Counted from the stretch's first letter, positions 8,360 to 17,245 are shown. The stretch: DNA of 64,000 bases from Arenibacter sp. 6A1 (GCF_012272855.1 NZ_JAAXCQ010000021.1:1-64000), one strand, 5' to 3'. The notes: generated from the sequence alone by a model not told the origin. Numbers and translations: made by a program.

Positions 8360-9454
8360 TTAAAAATACTTGATGGGATTTGTTTTACTCTCCGAGAGAG
8401 AGATTGCAAAATTAGCAATTTTTTTTGTAAGAAAGTCAACTATCAGATTTTTTGTAAATTGCTCTGTTTCATAGTGGCCAATATCGGCCAATAGTATTTT
8501 GCCTTCTGCTTCGTAAAATTGGTGGTACTTTAGGTCCGCTGTGATGAAAATATCAGCGTTTGTGGCCTTTGCCGCTGAAATGGCAAAAGAGCCGCTACCC
8601 CCTAATACCGCAACTTTCCGAATATCCTTTCCTAGGAATTCGGAATGTCGGATGCAAGAAACATTCATTTTTTTCTTAATAAAAGCAAAAAAATCGGCTT
8701 CAGACATGGGTTTGTCCAGATATCCGACCATTCCCATGCCGATATTTTGGTTGATATTTTCTAAAGTCTGAATTTCATAAGCGACTTCTTCATACGGATG
8801 ATGGTTAAATAGCGCCTTCAAAATTTTTGCTTCATTGGCCTTGGGAAAAGTGATGTTTAGCTGGGACTCTTCCTCGTAATGGGTGGTCCCTATTTCTCCC
8901 TTTACCGGATTGGCATCCGAGTTAGGTTTGAAGCTTCCGACTCCTTGAGTAGCGAAACTACAATGACTATAATTGCCAATATTACCGGCCCCAGCATCGA
9001 ATAGAGCTTGTTTTAAGGCGTTTTCATTGGATTTGGGCACGTAGGTAGTCAATTTTTTTATGGTCCCTTTCTGGGGCATTAAAATGCTTGGGTTGCTCAG
9101 CCCTAGTATATCACAAATTTTTGCATTAACACCCCTGTGGCTGTTGTCCAATGCCGTGTGCATACTGTAAATGGCAATGTTGTGCCGAATCGCTTTTATC
9201 ACCACACGTTCTACGTAATTGGCACCGTTGAGTTTTTTTAAACCACTGAAAATAATGGGGTGGAAACTTACGATTAGATTACATTTTTTAAGAATTGCCT
9301 CGTCTACGACCTTTTCCAAGGTGTCCAAGGTTACCAATACTCCGGTGACCTCGGTCTGCTTATCTCCAACCAATAATCCTACGTTGTCAAAATCTTCGGC
9401 ATAGGGTAAGGGAGCTAGCTCTTCAAGGATGTCAATAACTTCTTTTACGATCAT
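8360..9454 (-). CDS. Nif3-like dinuclear metal centre protein (NIF3/YqfO)
   Basis: The 364-residue protein belongs to the NIF3 family of hexameric toroids with a two-metal site. Visible conserved elements are the N-terminal DNVGLLVGD, VSFHPIIF (His ligand region), IYSMHTALDN and the C-terminal ADIFITADLKYHQF with IGHYETE. The length and the central block (about residues 130-230, with TYVPKSNENALKQALFDAGAG and the HPYEEVAYEI motif) show the long form with a PII/CutA-like inserted domain, as in Bacillus YqfO. The family's reaction is not settled; GTP cyclohydrolase type 1-like naming is unreliable. It is first in an operon with the DUF164 gene and is divergent from lpxK. Confidence 0.9.
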   Translation of the reverse strand: MIVKEVIDILEELAPLPYAEDFDNVGLLVGDKQTEVTGVLVTLDTLEKVVDEAILKKCNLIVSFHPIIFSGLKKLNGANYVERVVIKAIRHNIAIYSMHTALDNSHRGVNAKICDILGLSNPSILMPQKGTIKKLTTYVPKSNENALKQALFDAGAGNIGNYSHCSFATQGVGSFKPNSDANPVKGEIGTTHYEEESQLNITFPKANEAKILKALFNHHPYEEVAYEIQTLENINQNIGMGMVGYLDKPMSEADFFAFIKKKMNVSCIRHSEFLGKDIRKVAVLGGSGSFAISAAKATNADIFITADLKYHQFYEAEGKILLADIGHYETEQFTKNLIVDFLTKKIANFAISLSESKTNPIKYF

Positions 9455-9474
9455 TTTTCATTTTTATAGTATAT

Positions 9475-9482
9475 CAAAGATA
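9475..9482 (-). promoter_or_regulatory. -7 box of the Nif3/DUF164 operon
   Basis: On the minus strand the sequence reads TATCTTTG, matching TAnnTTTG, 21 bases before the start codon. No clear -33 box was seen. It shares the 49-base gap with the divergent lpxK start. Confidence 0.45.
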
Positions 9483-9503
9483 AAATATTATAATTTCGTT
9501 CTA

Positions 9504-10496
9504 ATGCAGCTATTGAGAAAATTATTATTCCCCGTTTCGTTAGTATATGCCATGGTGGTATATGTCCGAAATTATCTTTATGACATAGGAGTTTTTAACT
9601 CCTCAAAATTTAAGGTTAAGACAATATGTGTTGGTAACCTGAGTGTTGGAGGTACTGGAAAAACCCCGATGATAGAATTTTTGGTGTCACGTTTAAAACA
9701 ATCCCAAAAAGTAGCGGTGTTAAGCCGTGGATACGGACGTAAATCTAAAGGCTTTGTTTTGGCAAAGCCTGGTGTATCCGTAGAGACGCTGGGTGATGAG
9801 CCCTTTCAAATTTTTAAAAACTTCCCAGAGATCGTGCTAGCCGTTGATGCGGATAGGCGTAATGGGATTTCTATCTTGGAAAAAACAAAAGAAGTTGATG
9901 TTGTCTTGTTAGATGATGCCTATCAACACAGGAAGGTAAGTTGTGATTGTTATATATTACTAACAGCCTATTCTAATTTATATGTAGACGATTGGTATAT
10001 GCCTACAGGCAGCTTAAGGGATAGTAAGAGGGAAGCTAGGCGGGCCAATATAATAATAGTTACCAAATGCCCTAAGGATTTAAATACAGCCCAACAGCAG
10101 TTGATCTTGAAAAAATTGAAGCCCAGAGATGATCAAAATGTGGTGTTTAGTTATTTAGATTATAGCAACGACTTAAAAGGTGACAAAGACCTAATGCCCT
10201 TGGAAAATGTGAGGGGTAAGAAGATTACCTTGGTTACCGGTATTGCAAACCCGACGCCGCTGGTAACTTATTTGACAGAAAAAGAAGTACAACTAGAGCA
10301 TTTGGCTTTTAGGGATCACCATTTTTTTTCAGACAAAGAAATTGCTCTTATGAATACAAAAGAAATGGTACTTACTACCGAAAAAGATTATGTCAGGCTA
10401 AAAGGAAAAGTAGCTAACCTTTACTATATTGGAGTTACCCATAAATTTTTGAACAAGGGAGAACAACAGCTTTTAGAAGAAATTACGAAACACTAG
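9504..10496 (+). CDS. lpxK: Tetraacyldisaccharide 4'-kinase
   Basis: LpxK phosphorylates the 4' position of the lipid A disaccharide at the inner face of the inner membrane. The chosen ATG gives 330 residues starting MQLLRKLLFPVSLVYAMVVY, a hydrophobic membrane-associating helix typical of LpxK. An in-frame upstream ATG at 9429 would add 25 unconserved residues inside the divergent Nif3 gene and is rejected. The Walker A loop VGNLSVGGTGKTP is at about 47-59, followed by SRGYGRKSKG, GDEPF and LLDDAYQHRK, all standard LpxK blocks. The end overlaps the convergent sensor-kinase gene by 14 bases. Confidence 0.93.
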   Translation: MQLLRKLLFPVSLVYAMVVYVRNYLYDIGVFNSSKFKVKTICVGNLSVGGTGKTPMIEFLVSRLKQSQKVAVLSRGYGRKSKGFVLAKPGVSVETLGDEPFQIFKNFPEIVLAVDADRRNGISILEKTKEVDVVLLDDAYQHRKVSCDCYILLTAYSNLYVDDWYMPTGSLRDSKREARRANIIIVTKCPKDLNTAQQQLILKKLKPRDDQNVVFSYLDYSNDLKGDKDLMPLENVRGKKITLVTGIANPTPLVTYLTEKEVQLEHLAFRDHHFFSDKEIALMNTKEMVLTTEKDYVRLKGKVANLYYIGVTHKFLNKGEQQLLEEITKH

Positions 10497-12708
10497 TATT
10501 GTTTTTAGTATCAAAAATGTTCTCGCCAATTTTCTGATAGAATACCTCTGGCCTAAATGGCTTGGTGACTACATCATTGACACCAGCGGCAAAGAAACTT
10601 TCCAAACTATCATCCAAAGAGATAGCAGTAAGGGCAATAATAGGGATTAACCGATTAAATTTTCTTATTTCAATTGTAGCTTCATCACCACTTATTCCAG
10701 GCATATGGATATCCATTAAAATACCGTCGTAATAATTGTTCTTTACCATATCAATGGCTTCCATGCCGTTGTTGGCAATGTCACAACTAATTTCCTTCTT
10801 ATTGAGCATCTTTTTGGTAATGACCTGGTTTATTTTATTGTCTTCTACAATAAGCATGTGCAATCCCTTAAAATCGTAATCTCTTGGGACGTTTTCAAAG
10901 GGAGTATCATCGTTTAAATCCTTGTTGCTCTTTAGTGCTATTTCAAAGAAAAAGGAACTTCCCTTTCCTAATTCACTTTTAAGGTGAATTTTACTGCCAA
11001 ATTGGTTTAATAAGCTCTTAACAATAGTAAGTCCAAGACCTGTACCTCCATATTCCCTGTTTATTTGAACGGAGCCTTGCTCAAAGCTTTCAAAAATCGT
11101 TTTCTGTCTATCTGGGGTAATTCCTATACCATTATCTTTTACCTCGAAATAAAGTATGGCTTCATCAATTTCTTTTTTAACCAATTTGCCGATGACTTGG
11201 ACTTCTCCACCTCTGGTAAACTTAATGGCATTCCCTATAAGATTGATGAATACTTGGGATAATTTTAAGGGATCGCCTAATAGATGCGACGGTATATTGT
11301 TGTCGAAATCTAATTTAATGACCGTGTTGTTTTCCTTGGCGCTTTGTTGTAATGAATTGATAACCTCCCACAATATTTTTTGAATGTTAAAATCAATTTT
11401 TAAGGCTTCGGATTTTTGGGCGTCAATCTTATTTATTTGAAGTATATCATTTATAAAATTTAACAAGTAATCTCCCGAATATTTTAGGGACTTCAAATGT
11501 TCTTTTTGACTGGGGCTTGGATTTTCTTCCAATAGCAGGTGAGTCAGTCCGGTTACAGCATACAGGGGCGTCCTTAATTCATGACTTACGGTCGATAAAA
11601 AGTTGGTTTTGGCCTCCATAGCCTGAACAGCAGCATCGGTAGCAGCCTGTAATTCACGGTTCTTGGTTTGTAAAAGATCGTTGGTCTTTACTTTTATCTG
11701 ATTATTTCTGTACAAGGATACTGCCAATAATGAGATGATCGTTAAAAATGCGGAAGTTAAAATAGCAGTGATCTCTGACCGGTTGGCCGATTTGTTAAGA
11801 TCTTCAATTTTGGCTTCCTGTTTTTTAATCTCCTCGTTCATGATGGTGAACTGTATCTTTTCTGCTGTTTTTTCCTCAGCCTTTACTTTTTCGATCGTTA
11901 AAACGGAATCCTTAATATTTACAATGTCGTTAGTGTAAGATAGTGCGGTTTGAAAATTGCCGATATTTCGGTTCACTTCACTTAAAAGCCTGTTTGCCTC
12001 TACCATTTCCTCGTAAAATCCATGCTGTTTGGCTAAGGACAAGGCGCTTTCTGCATTCTTGATGCTTTCTTCAATTTGAACTGTATGGTGGTAAACCTCG
12101 GCAAGCTTAAGGTATGAAATAGTGGTTAAATAGTCTTTTTCATATAAGTCCGAGTTAACAAGGAGCGAATTGAAATTCTTTATCGCATCATCATATTTTT
12201 CCAATTTCATAAAAATGACCCCTTCCAAAAAAAGAATATGGTTCAGCAGATTGCGGTCGTTGTTAAGCTTTTGGGCTTCGTACAACTTGGATTTGGCAAG
12301 GAAATTTTTTCCTATCCGATACGACCTGATAGCTTCGATATATTTATGAACAGCATTTCCATAAGGGTAAGCAATATCCTTTAGGAGCGATTGAGCCCTT
12401 TCCCAGTAAAATTTAGAAGTATCGTCTTTATTCATTTTTGAATAAAGAAGGGCAAATTTATGGTAGCAGTCTATTAATGATTTGGTATCCTTGTTTTCAT
12501 TGGCGATAGTAATGGCTTTGTTAAGGCTTTCTAAAGCGAGAATTGTTTGGTTTGTATTTCCGTAGTCCCTCGCTTGATCAAAATAATATTCGATAGTATT
12601 GGTTTCCGCAGTCGGCATCTCTTGGGAGTGGCCCATGCTTGGAAATAGCAGCACGGCCATTAATAAGAGTATTGTAAGCGGTTTTATATGTCGAAATATT
12701 ATTTTCAA
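10483..12708 (-). CDS. TPR-sensor hybrid histidine kinase
   Basis: The 741-residue hybrid two-component protein has a signal peptide (ending GHSQ near 29), tetratricopeptide repeats at about 35-270 predicted to lie in the periplasm, a coiled coil and one membrane helix near 315-335. These are followed by HisKA (phospho-His near 376 in STVSHELRTPLYA), HATPase (NLIGNAIKFT, DNGIGI, GGTGLGL) and a C-terminal receiver domain (VEDNKINQ; phospho-Asp near 668 in ILMDIHMPG; ALTA). It has no DNA-binding output. The start is TTG at 12708, overlapping the TGA of the GAPDH gene; no upstream ATG exists, and the next Met would truncate the signal peptide. Translational coupling to GAPDH is inferred. Confidence 0.88.
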   Translation of the reverse strand: MKIIFRHIKPLTILLLMAVLLFPSMGHSQEMPTAETNTIEYYFDQARDYGNTNQTILALESLNKAITIANENKDTKSLIDCYHKFALLYSKMNKDDTSKFYWERAQSLLKDIAYPYGNAVHKYIEAIRSYRIGKNFLAKSKLYEAQKLNNDRNLLNHILFLEGVIFMKLEKYDDAIKNFNSLLVNSDLYEKDYLTTISYLKLAEVYHHTVQIEESIKNAESALSLAKQHGFYEEMVEANRLLSEVNRNIGNFQTALSYTNDIVNIKDSVLTIEKVKAEEKTAEKIQFTIMNEEIKKQEAKIEDLNKSANRSEITAILTSAFLTIISLLAVSLYRNNQIKVKTNDLLQTKNRELQAATDAAVQAMEAKTNFLSTVSHELRTPLYAVTGLTHLLLEENPSPSQKEHLKSLKYSGDYLLNFINDILQINKIDAQKSEALKIDFNIQKILWEVINSLQQSAKENNTVIKLDFDNNIPSHLLGDPLKLSQVFINLIGNAIKFTRGGEVQVIGKLVKKEIDEAILYFEVKDNGIGITPDRQKTIFESFEQGSVQINREYGGTGLGLTIVKSLLNQFGSKIHLKSELGKGSSFFFEIALKSNKDLNDDTPFENVPRDYDFKGLHMLIVEDNKINQVITKKMLNKKEISCDIANNGMEAIDMVKNNYYDGILMDIHMPGISGDEATIEIRKFNRLIPIIALTAISLDDSLESFFAAGVNDVVTKPFRPEVFYQKIGENIFDTKNNTSVS

Positions 12709-13715
12709 AGGTATTTCTTCCTAATTAATAGGTTTATGATATCTACGAGCCTACTGCTGTAACCGGATTCGTTGTCGTACCAACCAATGATCTTTACCAT
12801 TTTTCCAATCACCGAGGTCATCAAAGAATCAAACGTACAAGAATAATAACTATTGTTTATATCAATAGAAACTATAGGATCTTTAGTGTAATATAGGATG
12901 TTTTTTAATTCCTGTTGTGAACTTTGGTAAAAAGCTTCATTTATTTCTTCTATGGAAGCAGATTTTTTTACGTTAAAAGTGATATCTGTCAAGGACCCAT
13001 TTGGTACGGGTACTCTAATGCCACAGCCTCCAATTACATCTGACAATTCAGGGAAAATTCTTGTCAAAGCCTTGGCTGCGCCCGTGGTGGTCGGGACTAT
13101 AGATTGTGCCGCTGCTCTAGCCCGTCTGAGGTCCCTATGAGGCTGATCGTGCAAGCTTTGATCGGTCGTATAGGAATGGATAGTAGTGATGTAGGCCTGC
13201 TCAATACCGCATAAGTCCTTTATGACCTGTATCATAGGTGCCGCATTATTGGTGGTACAAGAAGCTGCCGATATAATATGGTCTTCCTTATACAGGGTGT
13301 CGTCATTGATACCGTATACGATCATTTTTAGGTCGTCTTCCTCAGGAGGAACAGAAAGAATAACTTTTTTGGCGCCATTGTCGAGGTGGTACTGTAGAAT
13401 ATCCTTTTTCTTGAATTTTCCGGAGCATTCCACAACAATATCTACTTGGTGATTAGACCAAGGGATGTCTTTTGGGCTTGCAAAATTTAGCAGTGCAATG
13501 GGGCAGTCATCAACGATGATATGCCCCTTATCGTGTGTTATTTCCTTTTGGAAAACACCGTGGATGCTATCGTATTTTAATAGATGGGCTAGGGTATAGC
13601 TATCCGCTACATCATTTATGGCAACCACGTTTAAATGGGGTTGGTTGCTAAGCAGTCTAAAAAGCGTACGTCCTATTCTACCAAAGCCGTTTATGCCTAT
13701 GTTGATTTTCTTCAT
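12705..13715 (-). CDS. gap: Glyceraldehyde-3-phosphate dehydrogenase, type I
   Basis: This enzyme interconverts glyceraldehyde 3-phosphate and 1,3-bisphosphoglycerate in the cytoplasm. With the start set at MKKINIGINGFGRIGR it has 336 residues; the open frame extends 5 residues further up without conservation. The NAD Rossmann motif GFGRIG, INDVAD for the NAD ribose, catalytic Cys153 in SAASCTTN and His180 in TTIHSYT are visible. So are RRARAAAQSIVPTTTGAAKA and the C-terminal WYDNESGYSSR. The start is 68 bases after lipA, and it ends overlapping the hybrid kinase start. Flavobacteria commonly carry more than one GAPDH. This copy has atypical stretches such as SVPPEEDDLK, where SAP is usual, so it may not be the main glycolytic enzyme. 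Confidence 0.92.
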   Translation of the reverse strand: MKKINIGINGFGRIGRTLFRLLSNQPHLNVVAINDVADSYTLAHLLKYDSIHGVFQKEITHDKGHIIVDDCPIALLNFASPKDIPWSNHQVDIVVECSGKFKKKDILQYHLDNGAKKVILSVPPEEDDLKMIVYGINDDTLYKEDHIISAASCTTNNAAPMIQVIKDLCGIEQAYITTIHSYTTDQSLHDQPHRDLRRARAAAQSIVPTTTGAAKALTRIFPELSDVIGGCGIRVPVPNGSLTDITFNVKKSASIEEINEAFYQSSQQELKNILYYTKDPIVSIDINNSYYSCTFDSLMTSVIGKMVKIIGWYDNESGYSSRLVDIINLLIRKKYL

Positions 13716-13782
13716 TTGACTAAAAGCCAATCCTTCTTTATTAAAAAAGAGAAAGCGACTATAATTAAGACGTATAAATTAA

Positions 13783-14658
13783 TTACTCAATATGCTTGTG
13801 AGCCTTATAGGACGAACGTACCAAAGCACCACTTTCTACATGTCTAAAACCTAATTTTAGACCTATTTCTTCATATTTTTTGAATTGTTCTGGCAAAATA
13901 AATTCTTTTACCGGAAGGTGTTTTTTAGATGGTTGTAAGTATTGCCCAATGGTCACTACATCTACATTGGCTCGTCTAAGGTCTTCCAAGGTTTCTATGA
14001 CTTCTTCTTCCCTTTCTCCTAGCCCTAGCATAATACCCGACTTGGTCCTGTTGGCACCGTTGTCTTTTAAGTATTTTAATACCCCTAAACTCCGCTCGTA
14101 TTTTGCCTGTATACGTACCTCTCTAGTCAGTCGTTTTACGGTTTCCATGTTATGGGAAACAACTTCTGGGGCTACGGCTATAATTCGGTCTAGATGAGTT
14201 TCTATGCCTTGGAAATCGGGGATTAAGGTTTCTAAGGTAGTCGTTGGGTTCATTCTTCTAATGGCCTTCACGGTTTCTGCCCACATAATAGACCCCATAT
14301 CCTTTATGTCGTCACGGTCTACCGAAGTAATAACGGCATGCTTAATGCTCATTAATTTTATAGATCTCGCTACCTTTTCTGGTTCTTCCCAATCTAAATC
14401 TTCTGGGCGTCCTGTTTTAACACCACAAAAACCACAAGAACGGGTACAGATATTTCCTAAAATCATAAATGTGGCCGTTCCTTCCCCCCAACACTCTCCC
14501 ATATTGGGACAACTGCCCGAAGTACATATGGTGTGAAGGTTATATTTATCTACCAGTCCCCTTAGTTGGGTGTATTTTTTGCCAGTTGGAAGTTTAACAC
14601 GAAGCCATTTCGGCTTGCCCTTAGGTGGAATTACACTTTCAATCGTTTCAGTACTCAT
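13783..14658 (-). CDS. lipA: Lipoyl synthase
   Basis: This radical-SAM enzyme inserts two sulfurs into protein-bound octanoyl groups to make lipoyl cofactor for the 2-oxoacid dehydrogenases and glycine cleavage. It has 291 residues. Both iron-sulfur clusters are visible: the auxiliary CX4CX5C at Cys45, Cys50 and Cys56 ([12 protein letters not shown]), and the radical-SAM CX3CX2C at Cys71, Cys75 and Cys78 (CTRSCGFC). The C-terminal RSSY, which caps the auxiliary cluster, is present. It has its own -7 box just upstream and is followed by GAPDH. Confidence 0.96.
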   Translation of the reverse strand: MSTETIESVIPPKGKPKWLRVKLPTGKKYTQLRGLVDKYNLHTICTSGSCPNMGECWGEGTATFMILGNICTRSCGFCGVKTGRPEDLDWEEPEKVARSIKLMSIKHAVITSVDRDDIKDMGSIMWAETVKAIRRMNPTTTLETLIPDFQGIETHLDRIIAVAPEVVSHNMETVKRLTREVRIQAKYERSLGVLKYLKDNGANRTKSGIMLGLGEREEEVIETLEDLRRANVDVVTIGQYLQPSKKHLPVKEFILPEQFKKYEEIGLKLGFRHVESGALVRSSYKAHKHIE

Positions 14659-14672
14659 AGTGTGATTTTGTG

Positions 14673-14680
14673 CAAATATA
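14673..14680 (-). promoter_or_regulatory. -7 box of lipA
   Basis: The minus strand reads TATATTTG (TAnnTTTG) 15 bases before the lipA ATG, predicting a very short leader. No -33 element at the right distance was found. Confidence 0.45.
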
Positions 14681-14736
14681 CAAAATGGTAATAAGTAAAA
14701 ATACGATTTGAGAGCAAAGTATAGGAAAGCTTTTTC

Positions 14737-15306
14737 CTATTGCTTTTGGGTGGTAATTACCTCGGCCAATAATTTTTTGGCCCTAAGAAGTTTTACCTTA
14801 ATATTGTTGATTGGTTCGCCCAGTTTTTCGGCAATTTCGGCATAGGAAAGTTCGTGGAAATATCGAAGGTTTATGACTTCCTGGTAATGGGGCTTTAACT
14901 TCTTTATATACCCCAATAAGGCTGCTAAATTTTGTTCGGTAATAAGGCTGTCTTCGGCTGATGGAGCATCGTCCAAAGCTTTTTGTACCACATCATTATT
15001 TCGGCCTTCACTGCTTTCTAGAATATTCCTTTTTCTTTTTCGAATAAGGTCTACATGAAGGTTTTTGGAAATTGTGATCAGCCAAGTCTTAAACTCGTAA
15101 GAATCGTCAAAGGAATGTATTTTGTCAAAAGCCTTTGAAAAGGTTTGGATGGTAATGTCTTCGGCATCATTCTCGTTTTTGGTGCGGATTAACTGAAAAC
15201 CATAAACGTCGTTCCAGAAATAGTCCAATAGACTACTAAAGGCTATCTGATTGCCCTGTTTAGCTTTATCTATAAGTTTGTGAAGCGTTTCTTCGTTTTT
15301 ATCCAA
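14737..15306 (-). CDS. ECF RNA polymerase sigma factor
   Basis: The 189-residue extracytoplasmic-function sigma factor has region 2 at about 20-90 (DAEDITIQTFSKAF and TWLITISKNLHVDLIRKRKR) and region 4 at about 125-185 (INLRYFHELSYAEIAEKLG helix-turn-helix, then LLRAKKLL). The start is TTG at 15306: the frame is closed by a stop four codons upstream and no other early Met exists. It lies 27 bases after the Cys-rich membrane peptide and about 80 bases before lipA. No dedicated anti-sigma gene follows it directly; the nearest one belongs to the other sigma factor upstream in the same direction. Its target regulon is unknown. Confidence 0.88.
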   Translation of the reverse strand: MDKNEETLHKLIDKAKQGNQIAFSSLLDYFWNDVYGFQLIRTKNENDAEDITIQTFSKAFDKIHSFDDSYEFKTWLITISKNLHVDLIRKRKRNILESSEGRNNDVVQKALDDAPSAEDSLITEQNLAALLGYIKKLKPHYQEVINLRYFHELSYAEIAEKLGEPINNIKVKLLRAKKLLAEVITTQKQ

Positions 15307-15332
15307 AATAAGGGTTTAGAGGAAACTGGGAT

Positions 15333-15545
15333 TTAACGTATAGCATCGGTTGCGTCGTCCTTTTTACAATCCTGTTCGGTGGGGAGTTTACCACAAAATC
15401 CACATGCTTCGCCTTCTTTGTTTAAAAACGGATTTTGGCTAGCACAGGTCCCGGCAAATTTACCGTCTTTTTTGGACCAAATTTTGATGGCGATACCTGC
15501 AAAAGCAAGTGCCAATAAGCCTACGGTTAAAAGTAATAATTTCAT
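15333..15545 (-). CDS. Small Cys-rich membrane-anchored protein
   Basis: The 70-residue protein has one N-terminal hydrophobic segment (about 3-22, LLLLTVGLLALAFAGIAIKI), then a basic WSKKDGK turn and a short tail with four cysteines in a C..., CGFCG, C pattern. Small proteins of this form are conserved in flavobacteria next to ECF sigma factors. The paired CGFC looks like a redox or metal site, but no function is established. It sits between the anti-sigma gene and the second ECF sigma gene, 27 bases before the latter, suggesting co-transcription. Confidence 0.7.
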   Translation of the reverse strand: MKLLLLTVGLLALAFAGIAIKIWSKKDGKFAGTCASQNPFLNKEGEACGFCGKLPTEQDCKKDDATDAIR

Positions 15546-15624
15546 ATCCTTGCAATTGTTTGTGCAAAGATATGAAAATTATAACCTTCCAAAAAGGTTT
15601 GGGAATTCTTTAAGTATATAGAAA

Positions 15625-16383
15625 TTAGTAGTCAATATTAGCTACTATATTTTCTGTGGTAGGGGTAGAATTACCGCCAGTAGGCTCAATGGTAATGTAT
15701 CCGATAGCGTTTTCGCCATAGGGGAGGGGCATAAGCTTCTCGCTGTCATTTGCTTCTTGAACGATTCCCAAATTAATCATTTGCCCATTGACTTCTGCCC
15801 ACATTTGATAGCATTTGTTGTCTGGTAAATTAGGCAATTTACTAAGGTTGATATAGGATAGTTTTTTAACCGGGTTAACATACGCTACAGCCTTTAGTTC
15901 TTTCGCTTTTTCATTGCCATTAACCTTAAGGCGTTTGGTCTTAGGGTTGTTGAGGACAATAAACTGATTCCTTACCTCTTCCAACTGTAACCTCATGTTT
16001 TCCTCTAAGGTTTGAATCTTGTTGTTTACGATATGGTTTTCTTCTTGTAGACTTTGATTTTGGTTCCAAAAGAAATAGGAAGCACCGGCAAATACCAAAG
16101 CAGAAAAACTGGCTGCTACGGCATATTGATAGAATTTTGTTCGCCTAACATTGTCGGATTTTACCCTGTTAAGAATTCTTTCCTTCAATCCTTCTGGGGG
16201 AGATATGGCATGAAGTTTGGCGAACATTTCTAGGTTTTCCTGAAGTTCATCGTAGGTTTCCCGAACCTCAGGGTGCATTGCAATGTATCGTTCTACTTGC
16301 ATGGACTCTTCTTGGGTAGTGTTGCCAAGAAGATACTTCTCTAGAAGGTCTGTGTCCAAAAATATTCGGATTTTTTCTTTCAT
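15625..16383 (-). CDS. RskA-type anti-sigma factor
   Basis: This is a transmembrane anti-sigma factor of 252 residues. The cytoplasmic N-terminal domain (about 1-85, with LEKYLLGNTTQEESMQVERY and PPEGLKERIL) binds the sigma factor, and one membrane helix spans about 88-106. A coiled-coil stretch of about 110-140 follows, then the RskA C-terminal domain (about 165-250, with LPNLPDNKCYQMWAEVNGQM and IGYITIEPTGG). It follows the ECF sigma gene at 16467-17036 by 83 bases in the same direction, which is the usual sigma/anti-sigma pairing. No zinc HxxxCxxC (ZAS) motif is present, as is normal for this subgroup. Confidence 0.88.
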   Translation of the reverse strand: MKEKIRIFLDTDLLEKYLLGNTTQEESMQVERYIAMHPEVRETYDELQENLEMFAKLHAISPPEGLKERILNRVKSDNVRRTKFYQYAVAASFSALVFAGASYFFWNQNQSLQEENHIVNNKIQTLEENMRLQLEEVRNQFIVLNNPKTKRLKVNGNEKAKELKAVAYVNPVKKLSYINLSKLPNLPDNKCYQMWAEVNGQMINLGIVQEANDSEKLMPLPYGENAIGYITIEPTGGNSTPTTENIVANIDY

Positions 16384-16466
16384 TACTATTTTATTCTTGC
16401 CTTATTAGATAAATAAGCCCTGTAACCTACGGGAACCTTCCCGCAACCTGACAGAGCAGTGTTGTT

Positions 16467-17036
16467 TTATTGTGTTAGCAAACGTACAAGAAACACTAAG
16501 GCGACCGAAGCGCCATATATTTTTCTTAATTCCCTTAATCCAATTTTCAATCTAGATTTTATAGTGCCCAAGGGTATGTTTAACTCTTCGCTAGCTTCTT
16601 GTTGGGTCATTCCTTGAAAAAATAAAGCGTCTAATACTATTTGGTACTTAGGGTCAATTTTTTCCAAATTTTCTTGAACGTCGATTAAATCGGGTTTTAT
16701 GCCTTCACTTCCAAGACTATATACGTCGGAAATATCCATTTGGATCTCCTTTTCAGATTTAGTGTTGGCACTTCTAAGTTTATCTATGGCAGTGTTACGG
16801 GTTATTCTAAAGAGCCAAGTAAAAAGTTTAGCCTTGGTGGGGTCGTAGGAGTCAGATTTTTTCCAAATTTTCACAAAACTTTCCTGCAAAATATCTTGGG
16901 CTAAATCCTCATTGCGTACTACTTTGAAAGCCACCCCGTACAAGGCGTCACCATAGTGTTCATACAGTAACGAAATGGCTTTTTCATTGCGTTCTTTGAG
17001 AAGTTCGGCAATATGGTTTTCAAGTAATATGCTCAT
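16467..17036 (-). CDS. ECF sigma factor paired with RskA-type anti-sigma
   Basis: The 189-residue sigma factor of the SigK-like group has region 2 at about 20-90 (DLAQDILQESFVKIWKKSDSYDPTKAKLFTW cut across several motifs, then RNTAIDKLRS) and region 4 at about 130-180 (LDALFFQGMTQQEASEELNIPLGTIKSRLKIGL split by the helix turn). It is the first gene of the run sigma, anti-sigma, Cys-rich peptide, second sigma, lipA. A perfect 8+4+8 palindrome lies 42 bases upstream of its start and may control it. Confidence 0.9.
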   Translation of the reverse strand: MSILLENHIAELLKERNEKAISLLYEHYGDALYGVAFKVVRNEDLAQDILQESFVKIWKKSDSYDPTKAKLFTWLFRITRNTAIDKLRSANTKSEKEIQMDISDVYSLGSEGIKPDLIDVQENLEKIDPKYQIVLDALFFQGMTQQEASEELNIPLGTIKSRLKIGLRELRKIYGASVALVFLVRLLTQ

Positions 17037-17077
17037 ACCTAGGGTGGTTTTACCAAAAGTTTAAATCCAATCATCCA

Positions 17078-17097
17078 ATACGGTAATTATACCGTAT
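17078..17097. promoter_or_regulatory. Palindromic operator candidate upstream of ECF sigma
   Basis: ATACGGTA-ATTA-TACCGTAT is a perfect inverted repeat with a 4-base spacer, 42 bases before the sigma start. No T-run follows, so it looks more like a protein-binding site than a terminator. The binding factor is unknown. Confidence 0.45.
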
Positions 17098-17201
17098 ATA
17101 AAAGTGTGCTTTGCTTATAGACCAAGCTTAGCATCATAGGTTCATTTAATTAATCTACAGCTGGTAACTGTGTATTAATTTTTTGGTTAGATTGGTTTGG
17201 T

Positions 17202-17245
17202 ATAGCCCCTGGATGATAAAGTGCAGGGGCTATTTTATTATATTA
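17202..17245 (+). terminator. Terminator-like hairpin at murB end, plus-strand polarity
   Basis: The 10-bp stem ATAGCCCCTG / CAGGGGCTAT has a 12-base loop. The T-rich tail TTTATTATATT follows on the plus strand, over the last murB codons; on the minus strand, where murB ends, no T-run follows. It may end a plus-strand transcript from 17040-17200 or act as a stem-only barrier for murB. Confidence 0.55.

Noticed and set aside
7578-9454. Nif3-DUF164 as a novel system
   Set aside because: This gene pair is widespread and already recognised as a conserved neighbourhood.
16430-16443. CGGGAA-CC-TTCCCG palindrome between the sigma and anti-sigma genes
   Set aside because: Stem of 6 bp with a 2-base loop cannot form a hairpin well and no T-run follows; could be chance.
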